This document shows positions 11,241 to 22,943 of a stretch of 64,000 nucleotides of DNA, piece by piece (the first letter of the stretch is position 1; the number at the start of each line of letters is the position of its first letter). A program made the position numbers and the translations under genes. Source of the DNA: Eupeodes corollae (Eukaryota > Arthropoda > Insecta > Diptera > Syrphidae); NCBI RefSeq assembly GCF_945859685.1, contig NC_079147.1, forward strand, positions 48,924,177-48,988,176, read 5' to 3'. The notes below the pieces were generated by a model. It saw only the letters and a list, made by a program, of their open reading frames with translations. It searched no databases and had not been told where the DNA came from.

Positions 11241-12250
11241 TTGTATATCCAACAAGTCACATTTTGTGCAGGTATCTGATTTTGGCTTCTTAAATTTATT
11301 AAGAGTCTTAAAAATGTCTGCATATTTTGTTAAAGAAACTGGGCTATCAGTAATATCTGTATAAAGATTGTACAGTTTTGATGGATTGAGATTTGTGTCA
11401 AAATACTTTTGACTGGACTGTTTTCGAGTACAATGGCTCTCGTATGCAGGGATCCTCATAATATGTTTCAGGACTTCATTTTTTTCGCATCTGAGATTTT
11501 TTTAGTCAGATTGCCCTTTCCTCGCATGTCCTTTATTACCACGGTACCTGGAGATTCCATTTTTTTTGCAATAATTGTTATCAAAAAGCGGTCAGTTTCA
11601 TCCAAAACGGTTTGAAGCATTTTTGATAGACCACAGTTCTGATGCCTTTCATATTCAAGAAATACGAGTACGTATACTTTCGATCTCGAGGTTTGCCGCT
11701 CTTCTTTGAACGGATTGTTTTTTTTCTCCGATTGAAATCAGTCCAGACACAAACGCCAACTTAAGATCATAGTTGCCCAGGTTCCAATATTGTTTAAAAA
11801 ATAATGTTTTGTTCTGATGCTGAAATTTTATGCATACCTACATTTTCTTTTGCAATCTGTCAACAGTCTCATCCTTTTTGCAGGAACGTTTTTTCCAGTA
11901 TTGGTTAAGTAGTTCTGACCTAAATTTCATTGTTGACGCCTTCGCTTTCGTAATTCTTTTGTTAATACATTCTCAGGGCTTAAATTACAATTTTCTGGGA
12001 TATGATCTTCAGAACCTAAATTTTGTTCTAATTGGGTGGCCATATCGTCAATGTCTGACCCCGAAAAGAAAATTTTTTGTGGTGATTTTTCTAGCAAAAA
12101 AAAGTCTGAATCTTTAACGCTATCATCATCATCTCCAAATGATTTATCTGACATCATATCAGTGGCGAATGTAGATTTCAAATCTGTGATGATTGTATCT
12201 GTCAGGGCATTGACACTGGTTGTAGCAGTTTCATTAGCCATAACTGGCAC
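11130..12250 (-). pseudogene. Frameshifted transposase-like gene of an insect multicopy family
   Basis: On the minus strand an acidic N-terminal frame (12250-11927, ending TKELRKRRRQQ) continues after a frameshift as 'NLGQNYLTNTGKNVPAKRMR' plus 'LLTDCKRKC'. This is the RN.G..Y....GK.VPAK....C.C..KC signature I recall from abundant uncharacterised insect transposon-like proteins. Downstream follow 'FLITIIAKKMESPGTVVIKD', 'MRGKGN', and after another shift near 11490 'KHIMRIPAYESHCTRKQSSQ', then 'LYNLYTDI' and 'KPKSDTCTKCDLLD'. The order matches that family (DxRGKH, IPxxESHY, KPKKDxCDxC). At least two frameshifts make it a pseudogene. The family name and mechanism are not known to me. Confidence 0.6.
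11199..11231 (+). other. Conserved terminal hairpin of the AT-rich repeat
   Basis: GGGATG (11199-11204) pairs with CATCCC (11226-11231) across a 21-nt loop. The same arms and loop length occur at 18646-18678, and a weaker version occurs near 16370-16402. It stands out as the GC-rich, conserved part of an otherwise degenerate repeat. Confidence 0.6.
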
Positions 12251-12982
12251 AAATGTCTCGGTTTCTATATTAAATAAAGCGAAAGTTGACTAAGATTCAT
12301 TCACCTAGATAATATACCTATAAGATTTTACCATCAAACTCCCTAGGACGAGTTGAAGTTCGTAGGTTCTCCACAGAGCAGCTTGGAATTAACACCATTT
12401 CACGTTTATGGACAACAAACTCATAAGATACTACTCGTACATTTATATAACTATAAACCGAAAATATTATTTCTTTCTAACGTGAAAGATCTGCTTTTTA
12501 TTATTATTTATAAAAATATCTTTGTTTTCTTAAGAATTTTATACTGGTATACCAATAATTCAATCCATCCAAGTGTACAAATTGTTTAAATTATAAATTT
12601 ACTTTACATAAAAGTTTGCATGAACGGCCTTATAATTCATTTACTTAGATGCTTTGTAATAATTGAATCTCTGTGCATTAAATGCCAAATATAATAGGTA
12701 CGAGTATAAGCTGTCCTATAAGCTTAAACAAACATTTATAAAAATTAGTTCAAAGATGCAGATAAGCAAAATACTTATATTAATTCAATTTTATCTTTAA
12801 CATAGTTTGTATGATTTAACAATTTAATAACTATTCCAAAAAAGAAGTAATTGTTAATGTATAATTTAATAGTCACAACGTTTGGTTAAGTTTATAAAAT
12901 ACATTTTATTAATAATTTTCCACAGCTAAATCCTTATCTTAGGGCGAGTTTTTCAGTGCAGGGTTAGAGTTAAACTCGAGTT
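12251..12982. other. AT-rich spacer, no gene seen
   Basis: No conserved ORF. It includes the left target duplication of the next LINE at its right end. Confidence 0.5.
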
Positions 12983-12995
12983 AACTAACCAAAGT

Positions 12996-15276
12996 TGTAG
13001 TTAAAGGTATTAAACGAAATCATATAAGTGTCGAAGGTAATTATGATTTATCATCAGATCATACTCCAGTAATTTTATCACTGAGCGAAACAGAAATAAT
13101 AGAAAAAAGTAATCCCAAGCTCGTGAATAACAGAACAAACTGGAACGAATTCAGAGACAAACTTGAAAATTTTATAAACCTAAGATCCCCTATGCAAACA
13201 ATTGAACAAATTGATCATGAAGTAGAACAATTTATTGCTGATGTGCAGCAGGCTGCAGAAGAAAGTACTCCAACTATTTCGAATGCGAGAGAAAAAGAAA
13301 TAAAATATCCTATCGAAATAAAGGAGTTGATATTGGAAAAAAGAAGAGCTAGAAGAAAATGGCAATCCACGAGATTCCCAGATGATAAGGTAGTTTTTAA
13401 CCGTCTTAACAACGAATTAAAAAAAAGAATCTGTGAGTTTAAAAATGATTCACTAAGTAGATTCCTGAAAAGTCTGACGACGGATGCTTCTACAGAATAC
13501 TCCTTATGGAAAGCAACTAAGCGTCTAAAAAGACCTCAGACACAAAACCCGCCGATAAAATCTCAAGATGGTAAATGGATCGGAAACCCGAAACAAAAGG
13601 CTGATCTCTTTGCTGAACATCTCGCGAATGTTTTCAAGCCATTCCCAGCAAGCACAGCTACAGATCCCTTACAGTTTGTTGACAGAAACGACGAATGTGA
13701 AATACCTTTTGTCACGCTCAAAGAAGTAAGAAGCATGTGTCAACATAAGCTGTCAAACAAAAAATCACCAGGGTACGATCTTATAACTGCTCAGGTTCTG
13801 AAAGAAATGCCTCTTATAGCCTTCAAGAAACTCCAATTTATAATAAACGCATGCCTTAAACTAAGATATGTGCCACATCATTGGAAAATTGCGGAAGTCA
13901 TTGTTATACCTAAACAAGGTAAGCCACCAACAGAAGTTACATCTTACAGACCAATATCGCTTATACCAATCATGGCAAAAGTTTTTGAAAAACTGCTACT
14001 TAAAAGGCTTAACAAAATAATTGAAGAAAGAAGACTAATTCCGAGCCATCAGTTTGGATTTAGAAATAAACATTCCACGATAGACCAAGTGCATCGAATT
14101 ACGGATGTTGTGGAAAAGGCACTTGAAGAAAAACAAGTATGCTCGTCTGTATTCTTAGATGTTGCTCAAGCTTTTGACAAGGTTTGGCACTTGGGACTTG
14201 AGTACAAACTGCATAGGGACTTCCCCAGGCAGTACTACGAAATACTGAAATCCTATATTACGAACCGACTCTTTAGAGTACGGTACGACCAAAATTACTC
14301 GGAACTTAAGAAAATTGAAGCCGGTGTACCACAAGGAAGTGTCCTAGGACCAACCCTGTATCTGTTATATACAAGGGATATTCCAGTGGACATCAACGCT
14401 ATCATGGCCACCTTTGCTGATGATACTGCAATATTGGTGCCAGATAAATCCGTTACGAAGGCTACACAAAAATTGCAAAATGCAGTCGATAAAGTTAGTG
14501 ATTGGACGCACAAATGGCGTATCAAATTAAACGAAACAAAATCGACGCATATAAACTTTACAAACAAAAACATAAACAATGTTCCAATTTTTATAAACAG
14601 TACAGAAGTACCTTACTCCAATACCGCCAAATACCTTGGAATGAATTTGGATGCAAAGCTTAAATGGAAAGAACACATCAAAAAGAAAAGAGAAGAACTA
14701 AACTTGAAGTACAGACAAATGTACTGGTTAATAGGAAAGAACTCTGACCTTTCTATCCAGAACAAACTAATGTTATATAAGCAAGTATTGAAACCCGTTT
14801 GGACATATGGCATCCAACTATGGGGCTGTACAAAGAAAACAAATGCTGAACCCATCCAAAAATTCCAAAGCAAGGTCCTTCGTGGAATAATAAATGCCCC
14901 TTGGTATATAAGAAATAGCGATCTACATCGTGACCTTCAAATTGAAATGGTTACAGAAGTGGTTAAGAAACACGCTGTATCACACAATAAGCGGCTGCAA
15001 AGTCATACTAACTCTGAAATGGAGACCGTATTAAATGTACGAGACAATGTTCGGAGATTAAGAAGAACCAAGCCTCATGAGCTGATGGGCTAAAAGCAAC
15101 GGGAAAGTGTTATAACCTTAAACTTCCCCCAATGCGATTTTAAAAATTAAGAAATAAAAATCATTTGTCGATCTTTCATAGATTGGTCCTGATTCACCGG
15201 TGGTTTTAGTGCGGTAAGAGTCCCACACTACTCGGTACCGATTCTTACCGAGTGTCTTTTGAAGATTTCCATCGGA

Positions 15277-15316
<40 letters not shown>
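12996..15316 (+). mobile_element. 5'-truncated Jockey-type LINE with 13-bp TSD
   Basis: A perfect direct repeat AACTAACCAAAGT lies at 12983-12995 and 15317-15329. The element starts mid-endonuclease directly after the left repeat and ends in an A-run of about 39 (15278-15316). 5' truncation by incomplete reverse transcription is typical. The uninterrupted frame and perfect TSD mean a young insertion. Its RT differs from the 5445 element (same clade, different family). Confidence 0.93.
12997..15093 (+). CDS. LINE ORF2 C-terminal part: endonuclease end plus reverse transcriptase
   Basis: The frame is open from the first bases of the truncated element ('VVKGIKRNHISVEGNYDLSS' then 'DHTPVILSL', the final SDH motif of an AP endonuclease); the first ATG is at 13123 (656 residues from there). 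RT motifs: YRPISLIPIMAKVFEKLL, DVAQAFDKVWH, GVPQGSVLGPTLYLLY and the catalytic FADDTAIL box near residue 431 counted from 13123. Thumb motif 'TYGIQLWGCT'. No RNase H follows. The reading frame is intact, but the copy lacks ORF1, most of the endonuclease and any promoter, so it is probably not autonomous. Confidence 0.9.
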   Translation, partial: VVKGIKRNHISVEGNYDLSSDHTPVILSLSETEIIEKSNPKLVNNRTNWNEFRDKLENFINLRSPMQTIEQIDHEVEQFIADVQQAAEESTPTISNAREKEIKYPIEIKELILEKRRARRKWQSTRFPDDKVVFNRLNNELKKRICEFKNDSLSRFLKSLTTDASTEYSLWKATKRLKRPQTQNPPIKSQDGKWIGNPKQKADLFAEHLANVFKPFPASTATDPLQFVDRNDECEIPFVTLKEVRSMCQHKLSNKKSPGYDLITAQVLKEMPLIAFKKLQFIINACLKLRYVPHHWKIAEVIVIPKQGKPPTEVTSYRPISLIPIMAKVFEKLLLKRLNKIIEERRLIPSHQFGFRNKHSTIDQVHRITDVVEKALEEKQVCSSVFLDVAQAFDKVWHLGLEYKLHRDFPRQYYEILKSYITNRLFRVRYDQNYSELKKIEAGVPQGSVLGPTLYLLYTRDIPVDINAIMATFADDTAILVPDKSVTKATQKLQNAVDKVSDWTHKWRIKLNETKSTHINFTNKNINNVPIFINSTEVPYSNTAKYLGMNLDAKLKWKEHIKKKREELNLKYRQMYWLIGKNSDLSIQNKLMLYKQVLKPVWTYGIQLWGCTKKTNAEPIQKFQSKVLRGIINAPWYIRNSDLHRDLQIEMVTEVVKKHAVSHNKRLQSHTNSEMETVLNVRDNVRRLRRTKPHELMG

Positions 15317-15320
<4 letters not shown>

Positions 15321-15329
15321 AACCAAAGT

Positions 15330-16980
15330 GGCTTAATTGTACTTAAAATTGTCTTCCTTATCAAAAAACTGAAATTTTAAGTTTTTTTTTAAAACGGCTT
15401 AGTTACACATAAGCCAAAACAAAATTAGATGAAAAAAGAATATGTACTTAAGACGCTTTAACAAATGCAAATTTTTAAATATGCTGAAATTAGGCCGTTT
15501 TTACAATCCTGAAAGTGACCTCTAGATGAAATAGAAACAATCTGAAGACACAGAAATGTAGATAATTTTTTATTTTATTTAAATGTTAAAAAAATCATTT
15601 TTGGCTTAAGTCGACTTAAGCCACTTTACCTTGTGAGCATAGAGATAATATTTTTTAATTTCAAAATAATCCGAAAAGCACATTTTTACCAACATTTAGT
15701 AATGTTTTTTTTTAAGTTTTTATTTACAGTATAATAGTTGTCAATTTAGTTTTTTCTCAAAATTTTAACGAATGTTGAAATGATAAGATAAAATTAGTTA
15801 GATGCCATAATCTCAACATTTTGCAATTACACAATTGGTAAAAATTTGAGACAAATCGAATTGACAGTTCAAAAACTTATGAAAAAACTTCAAGCAAATT
15901 TCAACTAATACAAAATATTGTTTTCGACACTCAGAAAAATAAAAAATAAATGTCAGTTTTTCCACATAAATTTAAATTAGGAGAAAAAGTACGCGAAATT
16001 GGTAAAAATTAATGTTCGACTCTCGATATCTTGTGAATAAATGATGGTATTGACTTCCAAATGGTACGATTATAAAAATTCAAAATTTATTTGTTTATAC
16101 ACAACTTTCAAGAAATGCAACTAAAATTGGTAAAAATTAGTTTTCGCCTAATAATCTCGTAAATATATTGTTGGTTATCTTTAGTTAATTTAAGAAAAAG
16201 TCAACTGACAACTTTTTTAACAAAACGCGAAAACCTACAAACGATGTAAAACTGATAAGAAATGGGTTTTAACAGAAGTATTATGAAAACAAAGAAAAAT
16301 ATTTACTTAACATTTTTTATCTCAAACAAAAAATTGTCATGAATATAGCAAAACATCGACAGATGGGATAAAAAGTTATCAGCGTGAGTTGCATCCCTTT
16401 TTTTAATATAACTTGAGAGCTTGGAAATAAAGGTTTTAGGCAAATTGGCGATATAATTTGTTCGTATTTTTATAAGATTAAAAACAACAGGTCAAAAATC
16501 AGAAAATCGAATTTTCTCAAAACGAATTGATAGATTTGTATTTAATTTTGTTCAATAAAAAGCAACGCTCTAACGATTTTTGATTTTTTTTATTAAGGTT
16601 TTTTTGAGAAATGAAATTTTTAACGACAAAATTATTTTAATGAAGTTGTCAATTGAATATTTTTAATAAATTAAGTAAAAGGTAACAACAATATTATGTA
16701 CAATGATGAAATAAATTTGATTAAGATATTGTATTTGGTTTTGTGTCTGAGATATTTAAGGTAAAAAACGGTTTTACCAGTTTGTTGGTAGCTTTTTCTG
16801 AACCGACTTTATTTTTTATTCAAAAAATTGCGATTTGATTTTTCTAAGAAAATTACCTTCTGAACAAAAACATTTTGAAACTATTTTTACTTTATTTATT
16901 CTCGAGATGTTCGTGTAGCATTTGTTATATACATACTCGTAAATATAGATGTTTACTTTTTATTATATTTTTAAATTCCT
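15330..16980. repeat. AT-rich repeat remnants
   Basis: Contains a 'cttaagtcgacttaagcca' palindrome near 15605, degenerate units of the AT-rich family (15660-16350) and a copy of its terminal signature near 16360-16402 (GACAGATGGGAT...GCATCCC). From about 16480, 'gtcaaaaatcagaaaatcgaattttctcaaaa' resembles 24840-24900, so it is a separate dispersed repeat. No gene seen. Confidence 0.5.
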
Positions 16981-16984
16981 ATAG

Positions 16985-18690
16985 TAAGTTATTATTATGG
17001 GTCCGATTTGTCAAATTGAAAATGTTGACATTTCTTGACGTTTCAAGGTTCCTAGAGTCGAAATAAAAGATTTTTAGAAAGATGTCTGTGCGTGCGTGTG
17101 TACGTACATTCGTTCGATACGTTTTTTCGTTGTCCATAGCCCAGGATCCAGAAGAGATATATATTTTGTTATACATATAATAATGCATAAAGATGCAGAA
17201 AGGGTTCTCAATGAAATTGCGTGGGTGGTTTTTTTTTACAGTTTAAAAAAAGGTGAACATTTTGGTTCAAAATAAATATGTCACGAACCAATGACGCTAA
17301 GGACTTAAATTAAATGTTATATTATGTATAGTATAGTAACGTGATACCAAAGCAACAGAAAAAGATCTAACTTTTTTTTTATAAATCAAGAAAACTGAAA
17401 AAATGTGTCACCTCGAAAATTTTACGAATAAAAAATGGTTTCATCTCCAAAACAATTTTGTTTAACAAAAAACAAAAACATCTGGTAAAATTTTGAGAAA
17501 AATCAAATTGGCAATTATTTTTATAAAATATAAAAACTTAAAAAAATATTACTCAAACTTGGTAAAACTTGATTTTCGAGAGAAATATCTTTTAAACAAT
17601 TTGAGATTATGGCTTCCAACTAATTTAAGCTTATTGTTTTCAACATTCGAAAATTTTTTAGAAAAATCGAATAGATAGTTTTCTTACAAAAAATATAAAT
17701 TTAAAAAAAATTAATAAAAGTTGGGAAAAATTGATTTTCGACTCATATATCTTTTCGTAACTTTCAAATATTGGCTTTAATCTACTTTTATCTTTTAAAA
17801 AATATTGTCAACATTCAGTATAATTTTGAAAATAATCAAATTGACATTTTTTTTACTAAAAATTAAAAACCTAAGCAAAATTTAACAAAAGTAGGTGAAA
17901 TTGATTTTTGACTCCTCAAATATCTTTTCAAAAATTTGAAATTATGACTTCCAACTAATTTTTACTTATAAGAAAAAATTTTTTTTTAGAAAAATCGCAT
18001 TGACGTTTTTTTTTACAAAAAATAAAAACATTAAAAAAAATTAACAAAAGTTTGGTGAAAATTGATTTTCAACTCAAATATCTTTTAAAAAATTTTAGAT
18101 ATTGGCTTTAAACAAGTTTTATCTTTTAAAAAATATTGTAAAATTTTGAGAAAAAAAATTGACAGTTTTTTTTACAAAAAATAAGAACCTAAAAATAACT
18201 AAAACTTTATAAAAATTAACTTTCGAATCAAAAAGACTTTCAAAATTTAAAAATAATGTCTTCAAACTTTTTTATTTCACAGAAAATATTGTTTTCGATA
18301 TTCAGTAGTTATTTTTTAAATCCAACTGTCCGTTTTTTCATAAAAAAAATTAAATCTACAAGAAATAGTACGCAAATTTGGTAAAAATTGATGATCGGTT
18401 CTTGATATCTCTGAAATTAATTTCATTCATCCAATTTGTAAAAATTTAAGAAATTCTACTAAAATTGGTTAAGAAAAATGTTTCGACTAAAAATCTATTT
18501 AACAAAACTAGATGTTCAAACTAAACTATTTCTTTATATAAAAAATATTGTTGGTATTTTTAAAATTGTAAGAATAATTCAACTAACAACTTTTTTAACC
18601 CACCACGAAAACCTACAAACTTTTAAGCAAGACAAATCGACAGACGGGATGGGAAGTTATCAGTGTGGGTCGCATCCCAGCCTCTTATTA
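16985..18690 (+). repeat. Most complete copy of the unidentified AT-rich repeat
   Basis: The head is GGTCCGATTTGTC (near 17000) and TGCGTGTGTACGTACATTCG (near 17091). Internal units recur with 'aaatatctttt' near 17583, 17746, 17918 and 18077 (spacings about 160-172 bp). The tail is the GGGATG/CATCCC hairpin at 18646-18678 followed by AGCCTCTT. No ORF of note. It is the same family as 9870-11240 and the fragments at 57735 and 60976-61250. Confidence 0.6.
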
Positions 18691-18998
18691 TTTTTGGTTT
18701 GACCAGTCGTGCAAACCGTATCTTGTAATGGTAAACTGTCTGTTAATTAATTAAAGTTAATTAAGTCACTCATTCTGTCTATAAATACGAATTGGTGCCT
18801 GCTGTTTGCAGACCTGGGCTCTCATTCGGCTAAGAAATTAAAGGTATCATTTATTGCAACTTCTCAATTTTGTTTAACTTGCGTGGAATTGATCATGCCT
18901 CTTTTAACTTATTAGTTACAACCTAGAAGGTTTCTTCAAGTATCGGTGTTGTGTGTTACTTTTCAATTTGATTGTTTAAAAGACTTCAAGTTATCTAT
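18691..18998. other. Spacer, no gene seen
   Basis: No conserved ORF or repeat recognised. The right end carries the left target duplication (CTTATAGACTTA, 18999-19010) of the I-type LINE. Confidence 0.5.
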
Positions 18999-19243
18999 CT
19001 TATAGACTTATTTATTTATTTATTTATTTATCAAAAAATAACTTACAAAAATAAATTTATAAAATTATTTATATTGAAGACATCAGGGCGGCAAGACCAT
19101 AGATGTCGTATTTAATTTGTTTTTTTTTTTTTTATGTAAAAGTATTAATATGTAATTTATGAAAAAAATTAAAATCGAAAAGAAAAATATGATGTAATGT
19201 TATGTTATTTATTTACACAAAAAAATATAACTAATATTAAAGT

Positions 19244-22200
19244 TCAAATATCTTTAAATTTGTTGTGTAGGGTTGTTGTTGATTTTATGCGTTGATAAGT
19301 ATTAATGTCAGATGGGTTTAGTATTTCACCCATCTGTTTCTGCTTGTCTTCCAATGGGATGGTATTTTTGATTAGACGAGAAATCGGACATTCTGCAAAA
19401 ATATGCCAGATTGAGAGAACTTCTTTACAATTTTCGCACTCCTCTGGGGGATCGTTTGTGAAGAAGTGGCGACTCGTAAACAAAGTTTTTCCAACTCTGA
19501 TCCGAAATAGAGAAATACATTCTTCTCTGGTTAGGTTTTTGTTGTATGGAGTTCTGAGGTGTGTTGAGTGGTGTTTACGAAGAAAGTTCTCCTCTTTTAG
19601 CCAAGAGCTTTTGAGATCTTCTTGCTCATTAGCCATGAACATTTTGCGGATAAGCTGAGATATAGGTGGCAGTTCTTTTAAATATGGATGGTTAGTGGCG
19701 TCTTTTGCTGCAGTATCTGCTAGCTCATTTCCTCTTATACCAGCGTGGCCTGGTATCCAAGCTAGGGTTATGTTGGTTTTGTCAAATAGGATGCTCCGGA
19801 TGTAATTAAGAGTGGAGCAGTTGTTAGTTGCACTTTTGATTCCGGTAAGGATACTTAAGCTGTCAGTGAGTATCAATGTCCTTTCTGTCCATGTTTTTGC
19901 CACGGACAGTGCTTTCAATATTGCTGTTAATTCTGCTAGATAGCTTCCAGCCGCGTCTGGAAGGAGTCCTTGAAAAGTGAGGATTTCTTCGTGGTTCCCT
20001 TTGAGCTCGATGACGGCGTATGTTGAGATTTTATTCCTATAGGATCCATCTGTGTACAAAATTCTCACTGGTTTGATGTTTTCGATAAGCTCACGGTGAA
20101 GCATAAGGAAGTGTTCATTTGGAGTGTTTTCTTTCCTGTGACTAGAGAGGCTGGTGTCGATTGGCAGTAAGTGTCTTTTCCATGGAGGGGGGGACGAATA
20201 GTTGAGCTTCAAAGACGTTTCTAAAGGCATACTTCCATGAGCTGAGACAAGGCTTAATATTTTACTAAGGGAAGATATTGAATTCTTCCTGTTTTGTTTT
20301 GGTCTGTGTTGAACTTCTTGTGAAGCAGAATAAAGAGGGTGATTTATGTCTGTAAGTGCTTTACTTATTAAATTAATTGCTCGTTTTTGTCCTAGCCTAT
20401 TAATTGTTTTATAGCCAGCTTCTATTCTGAGAGCTTCAATTGGAGTTGTTTTAAGTGCTCCTGTAGCAGTTCGGTAGCACTCATTTATGGCTGTATCAAT
20501 GCTTTCCAGGTTCTTTTTAGCTGTCCACATAAAAATAGTGAGTCCATGCTGGAGAGTTCCTTCAACTAAGGCTTTGGCTATTTTTAGGGCCGTTTCTAGA
20601 TGGGGACCTTTCCGGCGGGAACATATCATTCTCAGAGCATTGTTTCGTTTCTTTAGTTGGTTGATGGTGTTTTTTATATGGAGATCCCATTTCAGATTAC
20701 TATTGAAAGTAACTCCTAAGACTCTGAGTTCTTTTTTGATGTTGACTGTGGAGTTACGAATCGTAAGAGGAGTAATAGAACATTTTTTTTTCCGACAAAG
20801 GTGAAGCGCTTCTGTTTTGCTAGGTGGAACTTTCGCACCGGTTTCTTGTGTCCAAGCATAGATTATAGAATCTGCAGATTTCAAAATTTCGTTTACCTTT
20901 GATGGGTCACCAGAGGCTACTATGAAGATATTATCTACATATAGACCAACGAAATCTAGACCGTGTTTTGGTAGTGTAAGCTCTCTAATGAGTGCTTCAA
21001 TATAGGCATTATATAGATACACAGACAAGGGAGATCCTTGTGGAGTTCCGTTTTCCAATTTTAACTTTTTTGAAGTAAAGCCGTTGACATCAACACAAAA
21101 AGTTCTTCCAGATAAAAATGATATAATAACCTTTAACATTTGCTTGGGGACTCCCCATTTGTGTAATTGTTCGATGATGGGAAATGTGGTAACGCGGTCA
21201 AAAGCTTTCTCGAGGTCAGATGACATGACTACACTGTGCTTACAAGATGAGAGGTTATCTGATAGTTTATGTTCAATTAGGTGGATTAAGGATTGAACTC
21301 CTCTGTTAGGTCTAAAAGCATGTTGTTCATTACTTACAGTTTCAGTAATACAGTAATACAGAGAGAACAGGGAGAAGAGAAATCGGTCGATACCCTTCTA
21401 TGTGGTGATAATTCTGGGAGCTCTTGGGAATCGGCTTGAGTATAGCTTTCTTCCAATCGTGAGGAAAGATACCAGTCCGAAGAATGTTGCTATATAAAGC
21501 GCAGATTCGGTTTTTAAGGTTATCGGCAGCTGATTTAACCATATTATATGTGATTTTATCATCTCCAGGAGAAGTTCCGTTAAGTGTTTGTAATGTCGTG
21601 TCAAACTCTATCCTGGAAATATCATCTGCGAGGTGTGAGTACAAGTTTTCTTGATGAGGGAGGTCATTTAAGTTAAATGTCAGTTTCTTCCTAATAACGT
21701 TGTCCGGGAAGGTTTTATTTTCACTATAGCTTGCCCATGTCTTTGAGAACGTATTGGCTATTTTTTCTGGATCGTTTTCTAATGAGCCATCTAGAAAAAT
21801 ATATGGGAAGTTTTGAACTGAATTCGATGATCGCAAAGATTTTATTCTATTCCATAGTGTTTTTGAGTCTAAAGCCGGATCCATGGTATTCACGAAGTTT
21901 TCCCACGATGATCTTTTTGCTTTAATAGATTCGTGTTTAACTTTGGCACAAGCCTTCCGATATGCTATACAATTAACGGATGTGGGGTATCTACGCGCAT
22001 TTTTCCAGGCTACATTTTTTGTTTTAACTAAAGTCTGAATATATGAATTAAACCATACTGGATTTTTTTTAGGAGTGTCTTGTTTTTGTCTAGTTGTTGG
22101 CATTGATTTCGAGGCAGCACTTCTTAAGGTTTTTTTGATTTTGGCTGCTTCTTGGTTGGTGTTGTTAGATGTAGGGTTAGTTGCGCATAGAGAATGTGTT

Positions 22201-22943
22201 GAAGAGACAAAAAGGTTCCAGTTAGCCTGACTTTCTTTGAATCTTACAGATCGTTTATTCAACAGTTTTCTTTCTTGGGTGCGTATCATTATTGGAATAT
22301 GGTCTCTATTTTCCGCATAAGGAAGTACCTCCCATTGAAGAAGTGGAGCTAAATCTTCAGATGCAAATGTTACATCAACAGCAGAGAAGGTGTTTCTTGT
22401 ATTAAATAGAGTAGGTGAACCATCGTTTAAGACCACCAGGCCTTTATCATTAGCAAAGTTTTCAAAAAGAGTACCTAACCTGTTGGTTATGTTAGAACCC
22501 CAAATTGTGTTTTTGGCATTTAAATCTCCTAAGATCAAATGATGATTGTTTTTATCACATCGGATGTCATCAAGAATTTCACTTGTAATATAAACATCGT
22601 GCTCTCTATAAATATTTGTTAGCTTAATTGGTATTTTTGCAGGAATTTCTATTGAATGGTAGAGAAGATTTGTAGATGAAATGGTGTGGGAGGTGACAGG
22701 TATACTAGTTTTAACTAAGAACCCTACGCCTGATTTCGAGTAGTCATAGCCTTTATTATGATGAAATGGTTTGTAGTTCTTAATTTTAAACATGTATGAA
22801 TTTGATGCAATGAAGTGTGTTTCCTGTAGTGCTATGATGTGTGGATTGTATTTTGCGATTAATCGTTCTAGAGTATGTTTGTTATTAGTATAGCCTTGGA
22901 TGTTCCATTGGAGGATAATGAAATCATTATCCAACAGAGTCAT
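19244..22943 (-). pseudogene. I-type LINE ORF2 (endonuclease, RT, RNase H), broken
   Basis: The N-terminal frame (22943-21342, 533 residues) has an AP endonuclease (LQWNIQGYTNNK, LGDLNAKNTIWG, NRDHIPIMI) and the RT start (YRPISLLPVLS). It then breaks at a tandem CTGTATTA duplication with a missing RT segment near 21345. Reading resumes (NEQHAFRPNRGVQSL) into the 19244-21226 frame: DLEKAFDRV, GTPQGSPLS, then YVDN where YxDD is expected, so the second catalytic Asp is Asn. The RNase H domain is complete by eye: YTDGS, LAELTAIL, LTDSLS, GHAGIRGNELADTAAK. A C-terminal CENCKEV...H....C motif follows. Both the frame break and the YVDN change argue against activity. Confidence 0.9.

Noticed and set aside
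16985..18690. CRISPR-like array
   Set aside because: Units are ~160-174 bp, degenerate and without conserved short repeats and unique spacers; this is an animal genome.
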